Shown here piece by piece: positions 8,901 to 16,816 of a stretch of 41,155 nt of DNA. Both the position numbers and the translations under genes were made by a program. How positions within the stretch are numbered: the first letter of the stretch is position 1; each line of letters begins with the position of its first letter. Below the pieces are notes generated by a model. That model saw nothing but the letters and a program-made list of their open reading frames with translations, did not search any database and was not told the DNA's origin. Source of the stretch: Cohnella xylanilytica (GTDB taxonomy: Bacteria; Bacillota; Bacilli; Paenibacillales; Paenibacillaceae). The stretch lies in assembly GCF_014212175.1 (NCBI RefSeq), contig NZ_JACJVR010000048.1:1-41155 (forward strand), read 5' to 3'.

Positions 8901-10722
8901 GGAGCCGTTCTCCGGACGCGTCCAGCCAGTCGGAATAAACGATCTTCGCCGCGATCGTCCGGCCGGACTTCGCCTTCGCTTCGATCGTCAGCTTGCTGTT
9001 CGGAAGGGGCAGCCGTTTGGGGGAGAGCTGGTCGAACTTGAGGCTCAGCTCCAGAGTCCGATCGTCGGCTGCCGTCGCGACGCGAAGCCCGGGACCGCCG
9101 GCCGTCGCGACGTTATCGGCGTTGACGGCCTCCACCTTGAACGAATACTCCGTCGCGGGTTCGAGCCCCGTCGCCGTATACGCGAGCGTATTCCCGTCCA
9201 CAGATGCGATCCGTTCGCCGTCCTTGTACAGCCGATACTCCTTGATCCCCTTCGGATCGGACGCCGGCGTCCAGGCGAGGGAGATTCGGTCCGGCTGCAC
9301 GTCCTTCGCTTCCAGCTTGCTGCCGTCCGGCCACGTCGGCGCTTGCCCGCCTCCCTGTACCTTCGAGGCGATGAACAGTCCGGGCATCGTCACCTCAAGC
9401 CCCGTTGTCGGATCAACGACTTCGTATTCCGCGTTGAAGGCGGCTGCGGCCCCGTCAGCGCTGATCGCCACTGTCGTGAACGGCTCGAATACCTCCATCT
9501 CGGGATCGGATACGGATACGTTGCGGACGACATGGTTCCTCAAGTCTCCGATCATCGCCATATCGTACTCCGACCCATCCGGCCACATCTCGTAGGAGAC
9601 GTAAGCCCCGTCGGCGCTGATCAGCGGCTCGTAGCTCTCGAAGTCGTTCTCCTCGCCGTTCAAGCCGACGGATACCCGCTCCACGGCGGAATCCGAGCTC
9701 CTGTAAACGTATATATCCCTAGCGCCGTTCGTATCGTCTTCCGCCAGAGCGGCGTACGATTCGAACGCGATCACCCCTCCGTCCGCGCTCATCGAAGGGG
9801 CTCCGCTGTTATTGTTCGCCTGGCCGCCCGCGACGGGGACGCTGATCAGGCGCATCCGCTTCTCTTCGCGATCGAAGACAAACACGTCTTCATACCCGTT
9901 CTCGTCGCCCTCCACGAGATAGGCCGAGCTCGATTCGAAGGCGACGTATCTTCCGTCCGCGCTGATCGACGGCATCTCGCTGTTGCTTCCCGCGACCCCG
10001 TCCGGATCTTCGGCATTCGCCGGGACGCTGATCAGCTCGTTCGCATCGCTGTCGCGATCATAGACGAAGATGTCGAAGTTGCTCCGATCCCCGTCCGCGA
10101 GACCGGGAGCATCCGAGTCGTAGGCAATGTAACGTCCGTCCGCGCTAATGGACGGATGATCGCTCATCCCGTCTCCGGGGAGCCCGCTCGGTTGCTTGCT
10201 GACTAGACGAAGCTCGTCTTCCTTTCGGTCGTATAAGTAGATCTGCGGATTCTCTGACGCCATCATGCTCGATTTGCCCGCGAAGGCGAACCATCGGGCG
10301 TCCGACGACATCGAGAAACGAATGGGCTCTTTCGGTTCCGAGTCCGGAAGCTGCAGAACGTTCTCCAAGGATCCCGTCTCGCGGTCGTACAGCATCAGCG
10401 CCGAATGAAGTTCGCCTCCGGCGCCATCCTTCACGAAAGTAATCTCGATAAAGCCGATAAATCTTCCGTCCGGAGTGATGCGGACGGAGTCGGCCACCCC
10501 GGCATGCAATTCGTCGAACACCCGCACGAGATGGTTCCACATCGGTTCTTCTTCGGCGAGCTCCTCCGCGAGAGGAACGACAAGCTCCCTCAGGTCAGGC
10601 AAAGTCTCATCATCAGCATGCGCTCGCCCCCATCCAACAAATAATCCGCTGCCGAGTATAGCAACGGATAAAATGAAGGCTATTGCTCGCATGCCCAAAC
10701 CGTAGTTCAGCTGCGATCTCAT
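2941..10722 (-). CDS. Giant secreted multidomain surface protein with C-terminal SLH domains
   Basis: Start chosen at 10722 because AGGAGG lies 6 nt upstream; the in-frame ATG at 10740 contains that site. The 2593-residue product begins with a signal peptide ending near AHA-D (residue ~37). Regions in order: TolB/PD40-like beta-propeller blades (repeated ISADGRYIA/V-type motifs, ~50-430); a fibronectin type III domain (~455-550); Ig-like and carboxypeptidase-regulatory-like domains (GKLQGKVLDPAGKPVFNA, ~830-930); CARDB/DUF11-like beta domains; a cadherin-like beta-sandwich (~2060-2150); a Gly-rich linker; and three SLH motifs at the C-terminus (FADIGGHWAQGHIEW, FDDVKAEDWYYEAV, FADKGNIKSWAKADV). 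SLH domains bind pyruvylated cell-wall polysaccharide, so it should be displayed on the cell surface. It follows the 10757-11977 gene by 34 bp and is probably co-transcribed. Ligand or substrate unknown; no catalytic domain recognised. Confidence 0.9.
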   Translation of the reverse strand: MRSQLNYGLGMRAIAFILSVAILGSGLFVGWGRAHADDETLPDLRELVVPLAEELAEEEPMWNHLVRVFDELHAGVADSVRITPDGRFIGFIEITFVKDGAGGELHSALMLYDRETGSLENVLQLPDSEPKEPIRFSMSSDARWFAFAGKSSMMASENPQIYLYDRKEDELRLVSKQPSGLPGDGMSDHPSISADGRYIAYDSDAPGLADGDRSNFDIFVYDRDSDANELISVPANAEDPDGVAGSNSEMPSISADGRYVAFESSSAYLVEGDENGYEDVFVFDREEKRMRLISVPVAGGQANNNSGAPSMSADGGVIAFESYAALAEDDTNGARDIYVYRSSDSAVERVSVGLNGEENDFESYEPLISADGAYVSYEMWPDGSEYDMAMIGDLRNHVVRNVSVSDPEMEVFEPFTTVAISADGAAAAFNAEYEVVDPTTGLEVTMPGLFIASKVQGGGQAPTWPDGSKLEAKDVQPDRISLAWTPASDPKGIKEYRLYKDGERIASVDGNTLAYTATGLEPATEYSFKVEAVNADNVATAGGPGLRVATAADDRTLELSLKFDQLSPKRLPLPNSKLTIEAKAKSGRTIAAKIVYSDWLDASGERLPTPRKAEATVNLTEKAAGSGDYAAEFPIREGISELTSVVATMTGASGGPVEKPAEGLPRAVAGNLKVAFDNPGEVELNGAYLMAVSLDNGSSSTAILENGDPIVMKGVAPSDKYVLTLYSGNGKPLSQLSDVRVPGGLVTSLTLKVIEPTRYRFKVTDPDNKPLSGIRVEVWNEAAADYLAGFQTDGEGLTNWTAAGDTTKKYTAKVDLSGTKYDEIPNIPFSLKPGDNVIPVTVRRSPEGKLQGKVLDPAGKPVFNALVTATQTYKGKPVVQKAYTDLNGAYQLSVLAGEVDVQAAQTSYHYKSEEGLKAVVENGKTTTFDIPVRMAEHGMVEFKVYVKMIGGDWQGPIDMEQLRFKAELRGKSGGRTSYYQNSMPLQGQPGEEVEACVSGVLNSPFEQCTTIRLDEQANGTVEMRIEEQGGLFKGSVPTEGNSWAYANLYEVINGELEFIRTTNVRTGPFELHAPKAGVYRLEFHLRDEKTKQLKTAFKQFTIREQETIDVGTVTLQAANYFFHVTANGFLAQQNEVTPGGTVNLRAFYQNHGEATVAGAALKIEVPDGVSPVTVPGGDRIPVKLNGADATASLNGHTLEVALGDIEEREQGTVVLQARLNEGYGLGQAQLSARIVGTAGGKSIEESLGSIQLDVPKVTLEVPNIVTASSVRVIGLAPPSSRVKVYDGDLLLGTFAASSGGSWAGDIELTNMDGSEYHLLWAQAESGDKALRTDQHVVSYLQNEPVLQQIAMAQYPDGKWLQLDTENGIAQLPYTVVPGRPFQFVLKFNEPDKVKNVKIYLGGQIGGPVTAEKGEDGLFRATVPTSSGALGGLYVDYDTVKPKIVISREIPTDQETRDALPPGMKDFIISEKTPFKQEGNVYSGSAVIEFPGLPDFKIEASETIDLTPTTYRPTVEEIVEAEAAGLPVYNMTFDVKETADGVVVKTSAYMPKAELFPSNTLTKEQPVAALAGDPLDSLDQFGIDPGKYREMIRVTAEYKIITQEDSFAKKGGSPLKKIKSEYSKYNKYAGRITKIMDNVEAATLCPENIEATGQQAGKALLVTVGGEVAKTAITAWTGAMMLEGPLGKAAGIAGKYVSKKIDGYVDEQIDKVKTVGPTNPKSCEEDDDTLDGLEEENIYKKRLRRVYAELKWIYDPSGYVYEAVPSNRLEGVKATVLFKDKAAGEWKVWYDAPSYGQINPQLTDGQGKYGWDVPEGVWKVVWEKAGYETASSAELTVPPPHFDVNAGLVSTAPPIVAGIEAVVSGEESYVDIEFSKYLTAKDPIAAGTVVVTGPGGAAVEGTLAYLEPQDGGQGPLARKVRFKPSGPGLQEGSEYMVAVEPQSFVSYAGTRMLAGAERTVKAVRRDAQGPVPMEAEAIGGNAVIRIRFDEPLAAGTVLNPESFELTGTDQAVLSAVAERPEEGKQPEAVVLTLSGRIRDGAAVTVRAAAGAAADSLGNPSAEKTLALNGPDASLSALVVEGGTLAEPFSKEKTDYTIKVRGNASSIRLKATLAAAGGKLSIRGVPLAADTLKEIEIPSDGVIPIRVEAANRPDVTKTYALTIERSSTPGPGTGGGGGSGGGADPGPAEGNIADIGKDAEVSVKDGDGGRKLAAISLKTETVLNAIKNAKNGEELFVQVPSAADSYDLVLPAEAFRALAEAKSKIRLKGEPVSVVVEPEAWASGVGDKASAVHYKVDRASADEEKAWLDGLKAKFGGLTGVSGTYRFAAEAVEGDGTVPLTASRPDAALAYWTTATPSSGSAAVYGYDPSSKEWQFVSDVSSTAGLKWAGADAKSRYYGIVAFANPFADIGGHWAQGHIEWMAARLYVNGVTADAFQPDRKVTRAEFAAMLARIVGAKSGAAGASPFDDVKAEDWYYEAVRTVAAAKLIEGDGRGKFRPNDFVTREQMTAMSWRAYSLLVAGAVPAREEEIQSLLQPFADKGNIKSWAKADVASALKAGLAQGVGGSRFDPDGVATRAQAATVLRRIAEKLGSPE

Positions 10723-10756
10723 TCTTGGCCTCCTAATCATCTACTAGATTCTCTAA

Positions 10757-11977
10757 TCATTCGGCTGCGGGCACCCTTACCTCGAGCTCTCTCATGAATT
10801 TCAGAGAGGCCGGTCCGTTAATCGTGCTGCCGAACTCGATCTCGGCGGACTCGGCGTATTCCCCTTTATTCTCTTCACGGATCAGAAGCGGGATCGGATC
10901 GTGCCCCGCTGGTAGCCATCGGGCCGTCACCTTGAACTTCTTAATCGGCAACTGCTCCAATCCGACGCTGTCGTTCACGTAATTCAGGCGCTTTGTAATG
11001 GATTCTCCCCCGTCGGCAGGCGTCAGCGTCAGTTCCACATCCAGGAGCTCAAACGTGGGCAGGTCGTCTCTAAACGAGAAAATATCAGGATAAACATAAA
11101 TGTAACCGTCGGCATTCTTCCAAGTGAAATCTCGGATAGCCCCCGTATTGCCCGCGAAAGGTTCATCCTTATCCGCGAAGATGCTGTTGCTCATCGGACT
11201 GCCGTTCACGGTCAAGGTAAAGTTGGCGCTCATCCGCCAGGTGGTCGCGACCTCGGGAAGCTCCAGACGGTAGAACCCGTTCGCGTCGGTCACTCCCAGA
11301 ATATTGCTGTCGTAGAGGAAAGTGTTGTCCGCGTAGACCTGTGCGCCCACGATCGGCTTGCCTTGGTCGTCGCGTACGTAGCCCTTGACCACGTAAGGTT
11401 CGACCGTCGTCGCGTCCTTCGATCCCGAAGACCCGGGAGTCTGAGTCTGGCCGCCTCCGCCGCCTCCGCTGCCTCCGCCGCCTCCGGTTCCGCCGGCTTC
11501 GCCCCCGTCGCCGATCCGAATCGTGCTGGCGCCGTTCTTGCTGGAGTGCGACACTTGATAGCCGCTGTTCTCCGCCACGAAACGCAGCGGAACCATCGTG
11601 CTGCCTTTGATCGCTTGCGCCGGCACGCTTAGAGCCACGTTCTCTCCGTTGACCTTCGCAGTGCTGCCGTTAATCGTCAGTTCGATGGTCAAGCCGTCCT
11701 TCGTGCCGATAACCTGCTGCTTGGCTCCCGTCTTCGTCCATTTGACTTGGAACCCGAGCGTCTCGAACAGCTTGCGGAACGGGACCAGCGTCGTGCCGTT
11801 CTTCTGAACCGGCGCGGCATCCTGGAATTGAAGCTTCTGGCCTTGAAAATAGACGTCGATCCCTTGGCTCGCTTTGGCCTCGGACGCGAAGCCGCAGGCG
11901 GTTCCGGACAATACGATTCCTCCGGCCAAGGCCAAACTCAACGCCTTTCTAAAATAACGAGATTGCGAATGCGACAT
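10757..11977 (-). CDS. Secreted copper amine oxidase N-terminal-domain protein with carboxypeptidase-regulatory-like domain
   Basis: AGGAGGG lies 7 nt upstream of the ATG at 11977. The 406-residue protein has a Sec signal peptide (cleavage likely after AKA, ~residue 36), then a copper-amine-oxidase-N-like beta domain (~40-155: KNGTTLVPFRKLFETLGF, GSTMVPLRFVAENSGYQV) that is common in Paenibacillaceae cell-envelope proteins and is not itself an oxidase. A Gly-rich linker (~160-185) joins it to a carboxypeptidase-regulatory-like domain (VKGYVRDDQGKPIVGAQVYAD) and a beta-rich tail. The cysteine near residue 27 is not in a good lipobox. The giant SLH protein follows 34 bp downstream, so the two may be partners in the envelope. 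Confidence 0.85.
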   Translation of the reverse strand: MSHSQSRYFRKALSLALAGGIVLSGTACGFASEAKASQGIDVYFQGQKLQFQDAAPVQKNGTTLVPFRKLFETLGFQVKWTKTGAKQQVIGTKDGLTIELTINGSTAKVNGENVALSVPAQAIKGSTMVPLRFVAENSGYQVSHSSKNGASTIRIGDGGEAGGTGGGGGSGGGGGGQTQTPGSSGSKDATTVEPYVVKGYVRDDQGKPIVGAQVYADNTFLYDSNILGVTDANGFYRLELPEVATTWRMSANFTLTVNGSPMSNSIFADKDEPFAGNTGAIRDFTWKNADGYIYVYPDIFSFRDDLPTFELLDVELTLTPADGGESITKRLNYVNDSVGLEQLPIKKFKVTARWLPAGHDPIPLLIREENKGEYAESAEIEFGSTINGPASLKFMRELEVRVPAAE

Positions 11978-12193
11978 ATGATGTCCCTCCTGAATGGTAT
12001 TGGTCTAAGCTGTCTCCAGCGAGTTGCGTACGTGTGGAATCGATGGCCGATAGACTCCCCCTTTAATCGTTCGATTCTAAATCGCGCCCTATGTGCGATG
12101 TCGATTGGGATACTTTTCCAAATAAAACATCAAACACATGCTCCATTTTAATAAGGACCTCGCAAACCTTCCTATGGACCGAACGGGCACTAA
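11978..12193 (-). promoter_or_regulatory. Long (~210 nt) 5' leader of the 10757-11977 gene
   Basis: If the promoter at 12194-12221 is used, the transcript carries about 210 nt before the ATG. I see no ORF of note and no riboswitch consensus that I recognise. The word AAAAGTATCC occurs both here and in the promoter spacer. Confidence 0.35.
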
Positions 12194-12221
12194 ATCTTAT
12201 CCGAAAGGATACTTTTTTCAA
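12194..12221 (-). promoter_or_regulatory. SigA-type promoter upstream of the copper-amine-oxidase-N/SLH gene pair
   Basis: On the minus strand TTGAAA (12216-12221) and TAAGAT (12194-12199) are separated by 16 bp. The spacer holds a small inverted repeat, TATCC-N4-GGATA, which could be an operator. Confidence 0.5.
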
Positions 12222-12315
12222 GAACGCTTCCTATCCGTCCGAATCGCGTCGGAAATTTCCCGAAATCCCTTGATTTTGCCCGTTCGATTGGTTAAATTAG
12301 CAGGTGCCGCGGGTC

Positions 12316-12885
12316 CTACGAAGCCAATGAAGGCTGCTCGGAGGTATCGGAGTCAAGACGCCGGGTCTTGCCCGCGAAGATGGAGTATCCCATTAAGACA
12401 TAGGTCAAGCCCCAGATGGCGGCGAAATAATCGCCCAGGAACGGAAGGCCAAGGGATACCAACTGAAGCAAAAACACCGCCGCATACCAACGCGGAAATA
12501 CTTTGGCCCGGAAAGTGACGACGAGCAGAATGATCGTGCCGAGCAGCATTCCGCCATTGGAGACGGCGTTAGCCGTGTTGACGAATGTCCCGTCCTGCGG
12601 ATAATCTCCGTAGGCGAAGATTCCGTAGAAGGTGGCCGCGAGCCCGATATTTCCTATGGTCAGAAGCACGCCCGAGACGAACCCGAAGATACCGGTCTGC
12701 TTGGCTTGCGCCAGGAACAGGACGATGGACGAGATGCCCATTAATATACTGGCGATGAGAGCGAACACGAGCTCAGGCGTGCTGTCCGCTCCCCAAATCA
12801 ATCCCGAAGGCGACATCGCCATTCGGGTAATGCCCGCCAAGAATGCGATAAACCCAAGGACCTTAATTGCCTTTTCAACATTCAT
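12316..12885 (-). CDS. Small multipass membrane protein of unknown function
   Basis: The ATG at 12885 lies 9 nt after AGGGAG; a TTG at 12894 in the same frame would be too close to it. The ~189-residue product has about six hydrophobic segments (IKVLGFIAFLAGIT, LVFALIASILMGISSIVLFL, IFGFVSGVLLTIGNIGLAA, GGMLLGTIILLVVTF, WYAAVFLLQLVSLGLPFLG, AAIWGLTYVLMGYSIFAG) and a short polar C-tail. I do not recognise the family for certain; it resembles DUF4386-like or other small integral membrane proteins. It is divergent from the histidine kinase gene, with a 15-bp palindrome between them, so common regulation is plausible. Confidence 0.7.
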   Translation of the reverse strand: MNVEKAIKVLGFIAFLAGITRMAMSPSGLIWGADSTPELVFALIASILMGISSIVLFLAQAKQTGIFGFVSGVLLTIGNIGLAATFYGIFAYGDYPQDGTFVNTANAVSNGGMLLGTIILLVVTFRAKVFPRWYAAVFLLQLVSLGLPFLGDYFAAIWGLTYVLMGYSIFAGKTRRLDSDTSEQPSLAS

Positions 12886-12909
12886 CTTCTCCAACTCCCT
12901 TTGCTTGTT

Positions 12910-12924
12910 GATTACGTGGTAATC
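12910..12924. promoter_or_regulatory. Palindrome between divergent membrane-protein and kinase genes
   Basis: GATTAC-gtg-GTAATC is a perfect 6+6 inverted repeat in the divergent intergenic region; it may be an operator. No clear promoter hexamers were found beside it. Confidence 0.35.
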
Positions 12925-13032
12925 CTACCAAGCGGGAATACCTAGTTGGAAGGGCATGGGATTCCTATAGCGGTACGGAAGATTAGGTAGGGATATTCGG
13001 GAAAGAAAAAGGATCGAGGAGAGCGGCCGTTT

Positions 13033-15150
13033 ATGATTAGTGGGGATAGGGGAGTCGTTTGGTTTCGATGGTGCGCGGTCCTATTCAGCGGATTATGCAT
13101 CTTGTTTTTCTTTCATTCGATCGCGGGCTACTACGAGTTCCTTCGCACGGAATGCGTTCTTCATTCCTGCAGCACGCTGGCGCCGGCGCCTCCTACGACC
13201 GTCGAGGCTCTGGCGGACGTTCATTTGACCCCCGACCTGTATGCCCTGACCTTCGTTCTCATCGAGTGCGTTTTTGCCTGCGTTTTCTATATTGCCGCGC
13301 TCCTCCTTTTTTTGAAAAACAGGCAAGGAATGATGGGGTCTCTTGCCGTTCTGGCTCTGGTTGCTTACGGGACCACTTATACCTCGTTGGTATACTTGGG
13401 AACCGGCGGCGGGACGTTCGCGCAGATCCCCGAGATCATATCCGCTATAGGCTGGATGTCCATCTCCTTGTTCTTTCTGCTGTTCCCCGACGGACGTCTG
13501 ACGCATCGTTGGACGATTTATATCTATATTCCGTTCTGCCTGGTCCAGCTTGCGAGCCTTCTCTTCCCTCATACGCGCTTCGAGCTGGTGAATTGGCCGT
13601 CAACGGCAAGGCTCGTCTACTACATGATCATGATCGTCACGATCGCTTATTCGCAATTCGTTCAATATAAACAGAGATCGAACGCGATCCAGCGTCAGCA
13701 AACGAAATGGGTCGTTTACGGATTCGCGTTCTCCTTCATAGGATCCATGCTGTTCGGGGGAGTCTTCGTTTATCCCGTCTTTTCGAGCGGCCCGGCATCC
13801 TATATCTATATGAGCATCGGTTTATATGCCATCGTATGCGTCTTCCCGATCACCCTGTCGTTCGCCATTTTGCGCCACCGGCTATGGGACATCGACCCGC
13901 TCGTCAACCGGACGATCGTTTACGGAACGCTGTCGCTTTCCATCATTCTCTTGTATGCGTTCCTGGTCTTGTATTTCAGCAGCCTGTTCGATACGGAACA
14001 GAACTTCATCGTCTCCCTGGTCGCCACGGGCATCATCGCGGTTCTGTTCGCCCCGTTGAAGTACAAACTTCAGCTTCTGGTCAACCGCCTAATGAAAGGA
14101 AGACATGACGATCCCTATTCCGTTATAAAGGAACTGGGCGACCGGCTGATCAAGCCTATAGCGCCCGATACCATGCTGGCCGCCGTAATCGAATCGATTC
14201 GCAAAGCGCTTCGGGTTCCCTATGCCGGGATCGCGGTCGGGGTGAACGGGAACGAGACGATGGCGGCCGAGTCGGGCAAGACGAGATTCGATCTCTGCAC
14301 CTTCCCGATTCTTCACGGCGGCGAAGAGCTGGGCTCCCTTCTTCTGTCCAGCCGATCCAAGGACGAAGCGTTTACCGGAGAAGACGAGAAGCTGATCCAT
14401 TTCCTGGTCCGGCAAATAGGCCCCATCGTACAGAACGTTAAAATAACCTTGGGCATGCAATTGTTGGCGGAGGACTTGCAGCATTCGCGGGAGCGGCTGG
14501 TCGTGGCCCGCGAAGAAGAAAGGCTGCAAATCCGCAAAAACCTGCACGACGATCTGGCGCCGAAGCTGCTGTCCTTATCGTTCAATGTCGCCGCCGCCGA
14601 GCAATATATCGAGAACAATCCGAGAAAGGCGATTGAATTGTTGGCAGGGCTAAGGCAGACGATTCGGACGACGGTGGACGAGATCCGGACGATGGTGCAC
14701 GGGCTGCGCCCGCCGACGTTGGACGAGCTCGGGCTTATCGGCTCCATTCAGGCGCGTTTGAACGATATCGGTCAAACCTCCGAACCTTTGGCCGCTGCCC
14801 TTCATATCCGACCGTTAACGACGGAGCTGGAGGCGCCGGATCATCTTCCGCCTTTGCCTGCAGCCGCGGAAGTGGCCGCTTACCGGATCGTGACGGAATC
14901 GCTGGTCAATGTGATCCGCCATTCGAAGGCAACGCGCTGCAAGGTTCGGATTGACGTCCTTAACGACAACGAGCTTCTAGTCGAAGTAACGGACAACGGG
15001 ATCGGACTCCCCGGCAAGGCGAGGCCGGCCCAGAACGGAGGCATCGGACTGACGTCGATTCGAGAGAGAGCCCTTGAGCTTGGAGGAAGCTGCAGCATCG
15101 AGAATATACAACCGGGAGGCACGCGAGTCAGAGCGATCATACCTATATAG
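13033..15150 (+). CDS. NarL-type sensor histidine kinase with N-terminal membrane sensor
   Basis: The ATG at 13033 follows GAGGAG by 11 nt. The 705-residue protein has about eight transmembrane helices (~residues 10-340), including a conserved LFPDGRL loop between helices. A cytosolic GAF-like region follows (~370-470), then a HisKA_3 dimerisation helix with the phosphoacceptor His505 (REEERLQIRKNLHDDL), and a C-terminal HATPase_c domain with DNGIGLPG and GGIGLTSIRERA boxes. The organisation is like ComP/LiaS-type kinases. It phosphorylates the response regulator encoded 16 bp downstream. The signal sensed is unknown; the absence of a large extracellular loop domain suggests an intramembrane or small-molecule cue. 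Confidence 0.93.
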   Translation: MISGDRGVVWFRWCAVLFSGLCILFFFHSIAGYYEFLRTECVLHSCSTLAPAPPTTVEALADVHLTPDLYALTFVLIECVFACVFYIAALLLFLKNRQGMMGSLAVLALVAYGTTYTSLVYLGTGGGTFAQIPEIISAIGWMSISLFFLLFPDGRLTHRWTIYIYIPFCLVQLASLLFPHTRFELVNWPSTARLVYYMIMIVTIAYSQFVQYKQRSNAIQRQQTKWVVYGFAFSFIGSMLFGGVFVYPVFSSGPASYIYMSIGLYAIVCVFPITLSFAILRHRLWDIDPLVNRTIVYGTLSLSIILLYAFLVLYFSSLFDTEQNFIVSLVATGIIAVLFAPLKYKLQLLVNRLMKGRHDDPYSVIKELGDRLIKPIAPDTMLAAVIESIRKALRVPYAGIAVGVNGNETMAAESGKTRFDLCTFPILHGGEELGSLLLSSRSKDEAFTGEDEKLIHFLVRQIGPIVQNVKITLGMQLLAEDLQHSRERLVVAREEERLQIRKNLHDDLAPKLLSLSFNVAAAEQYIENNPRKAIELLAGLRQTIRTTVDEIRTMVHGLRPPTLDELGLIGSIQARLNDIGQTSEPLAAALHIRPLTTELEAPDHLPPLPAAAEVAAYRIVTESLVNVIRHSKATRCKVRIDVLNDNELLVEVTDNGIGLPGKARPAQNGGIGLTSIRERALELGGSCSIENIQPGGTRVRAIIPI

Positions 15151-15166
15151 CAAGGAGGAAATCCGA

Positions 15167-15823
15167 TTGCGAGTCTTATTAGCGGACGATCATCCGTTGT
15201 TCAGAAGCGGAGTGAGGAATTTAATTCAGACGACCGAGGATTTGGAGGTGGTCGGCGAAGCGTCGTCGGGGGAAGAGGCCGTCGAGTTGGCTTCTTCGCT
15301 TCTGCCGGACGTTATCGTCATGGATATCCGGATGCCGGGAATGAACGGAATCGAGGCGACCAAGCGGATTAAGGAGAAGCACCCGGAGGTCAAAATCCTT
15401 ATCGTTACCATGCTCAAGAACGATAAATCCGTCTTTGCGGCCATGAAGATGGGAGCAAGCGGATATGTGCTCAAGGATGCCGGAGAGATGGAGCTCCTTC
15501 ATTCCATTCGGCTGGCGGGCAACGGCGGCGCCGTCTTCAGTTCCGATATCGCCGCTAGAATGATGGATTACTTCACGAGCGCCCATGCTTCGGATACGAA
15601 TAACCCCGTGCTAAAAGATCTGACCGGACGCGAAAAGGAAATTTTGGAACTGATCGTCGCCGGCAAGACGAACAATCAAATCGCGGACAGACTCTATCTA
15701 AGCGCCAAAACGGTCGCCAACCACGTATCCAATATTTTGAACAAGCTGCAGGTCAGCGATCGGCACGAGGCCAAGAAGCTGCTCAAGGCCACTCCCGACT
15801 GGGATCCCTATTCGGAGCAATAA
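15167..15823 (+). CDS. NarL/LuxR-family response regulator
   Basis: AGGAGG at 15154-15159 points to the TTG at 15167 as start (RVLLADDHPLF follows directly); upstream in-frame ATGs lie inside the kinase gene. The 218-residue protein has a receiver domain with the acidic pocket (ADDH), phosphoacceptor Asp53 (VIVMDIRMPGM) and the conserved Lys (VLKDA), then a LuxR HTH (LTGREKEILELIVAGKTNNQ to SAKTVANHVSNILNKL). It is the cognate output of the kinase in the same operon. DNA targets are unknown; the divergent membrane protein gene is a candidate. Confidence 0.95.
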   Translation: MRVLLADDHPLFRSGVRNLIQTTEDLEVVGEASSGEEAVELASSLLPDVIVMDIRMPGMNGIEATKRIKEKHPEVKILIVTMLKNDKSVFAAMKMGASGYVLKDAGEMELLHSIRLAGNGGAVFSSDIAARMMDYFTSAHASDTNNPVLKDLTGREKEILELIVAGKTNNQIADRLYLSAKTVANHVSNILNKLQVSDRHEAKKLLKATPDWDPYSEQ

Positions 15824-15834
15824 GCGATCAAGCC

Positions 15835-15863
15835 AACCCGGAGCGGACGATGCGCTCCGGGTT
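15835..15863 (+). terminator. Terminator of the two-component operon
   Basis: An 11-bp perfect stem (AACCCGGAGCG / CGCTCCGGGTT) with a 7-nt loop lies 12 nt after the stop codon. The following T content (actctt) is modest. It may serve both convergent transcripts. Confidence 0.7.
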
Positions 15864-15894
15864 ACTCTTCGCCAAGCTCAGGGCGAACGCCGGG

Positions 15895-16781
15895 CTACGA
15901 GTAGCTCCCCTGCACGATATCCTCTAGAATCGAGGGGGAACCGGCTTCCCACTGAAGCTCCTTCTCCGCTTTGAGGCCCGATATTCTCTGGCTTATCGAT
16001 AACGGCCATGCGTTGGGGCCGAGGATCTCCATGGCTTCGTCCAGGCTCAGAGATCCGACCGCAGATTCCAGCTTCGCATTCCTGGCGATCGCGCCCATAA
16101 GCTCTCTCATCGTCACTTGCTCCCGGGACGCGGCATTGTAAAGCGATCCCGGCAGCCCATACGTTAGCGCCCGATCATACAGGCTCGCCAGATCGTCCAC
16201 GTGAATCGTCGACCAGGCGTTCGACCCGTCGCCGATATACTTGGCCATCCCAAGCTCCTGGCAGAGACGAAGGTGCGCCTGAACGAGCCCTCCTCCTTTT
16301 CCGTATACGAGAACCGGACGAATGACGATCGAGCGAACGTTGCGCTCGGCCGCGTCCAGCACCTTCTGCTCTGCTTCGCCTTCCATTCCAGGAAGGGCTG
16401 CGGTCTGGGGGCCGCGGCTTCGTCTACGATCGCGGTAGAAGTATCGCCGTAGATTAAAGTCCCGCTCGTATAAACGAACGGCTTCCCGCTTCCGCTCAGC
16501 CCGTCGAGGATCGCATCGACGGCAGACGTGTCCAGACGCTCGTTATCGGGGGTATGGGAGACCGCGAGGTGAACGACGCCGTCGGACCGTTCGGCCGCCC
16601 CTTTAAGAAGCCTCGCGTCGGCAAGGTCTCCGATAATCGGCTTTATCCCTTTCCCCTCTAACCTTGCGGCCTTCTCCTCCGTCCGAACCAGCGCTTCCAA
16701 TCGAACTCCATGAGCCAACAGCCGCTCCGCCACGACTTCGCCGATATAGCCTGTCGCCCCTGTAATGAAATAAGTCTTCAT
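15895..16781 (-). pseudogene. Atypical SDR / NAD-dependent epimerase-dehydratase, single frameshift
   Basis: Start at 16781 (RBS GGGGCGG, MKTYFITGATGYIGE). The N-terminal half carries the Rossmann motif TGATGYIGE (~residues 8-16), VVHLAVS and YTSGTLIYGD. The reading frame then shifts: the C-terminal half (VLDAAERNVRSIVIRPVLVYG, WSTIHVDDLASLYDRAL, YNAASREQVTMRELM) continues in another frame from about 16386. The total span of 887 bp is one base off a multiple of three, so a single 1-nt indel near 16350-16390 splits an otherwise intact ~296-residue protein. Either a real inactivating mutation or a sequencing error. Such SDRs reduce or epimerise NAD(P)-linked substrates. A MerR-type promoter precedes it. 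Confidence 0.8.
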
Positions 16782-16816
16782 TGTACCGCCCCTTTCGCCC
16801 ATTTTCTTGCCATTCT

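Noticed and set aside
11978..12193. Known riboswitch (c-di-GMP, c-di-AMP and others) in the leader
   Set aside because: I could not find the conserved core of any class I know.
15074..15166. Longer N-terminus of the response regulator
   Set aside because: It lies within the kinase coding region and adds residues not found in receiver domains; the AGGAGG-TTG start is better.
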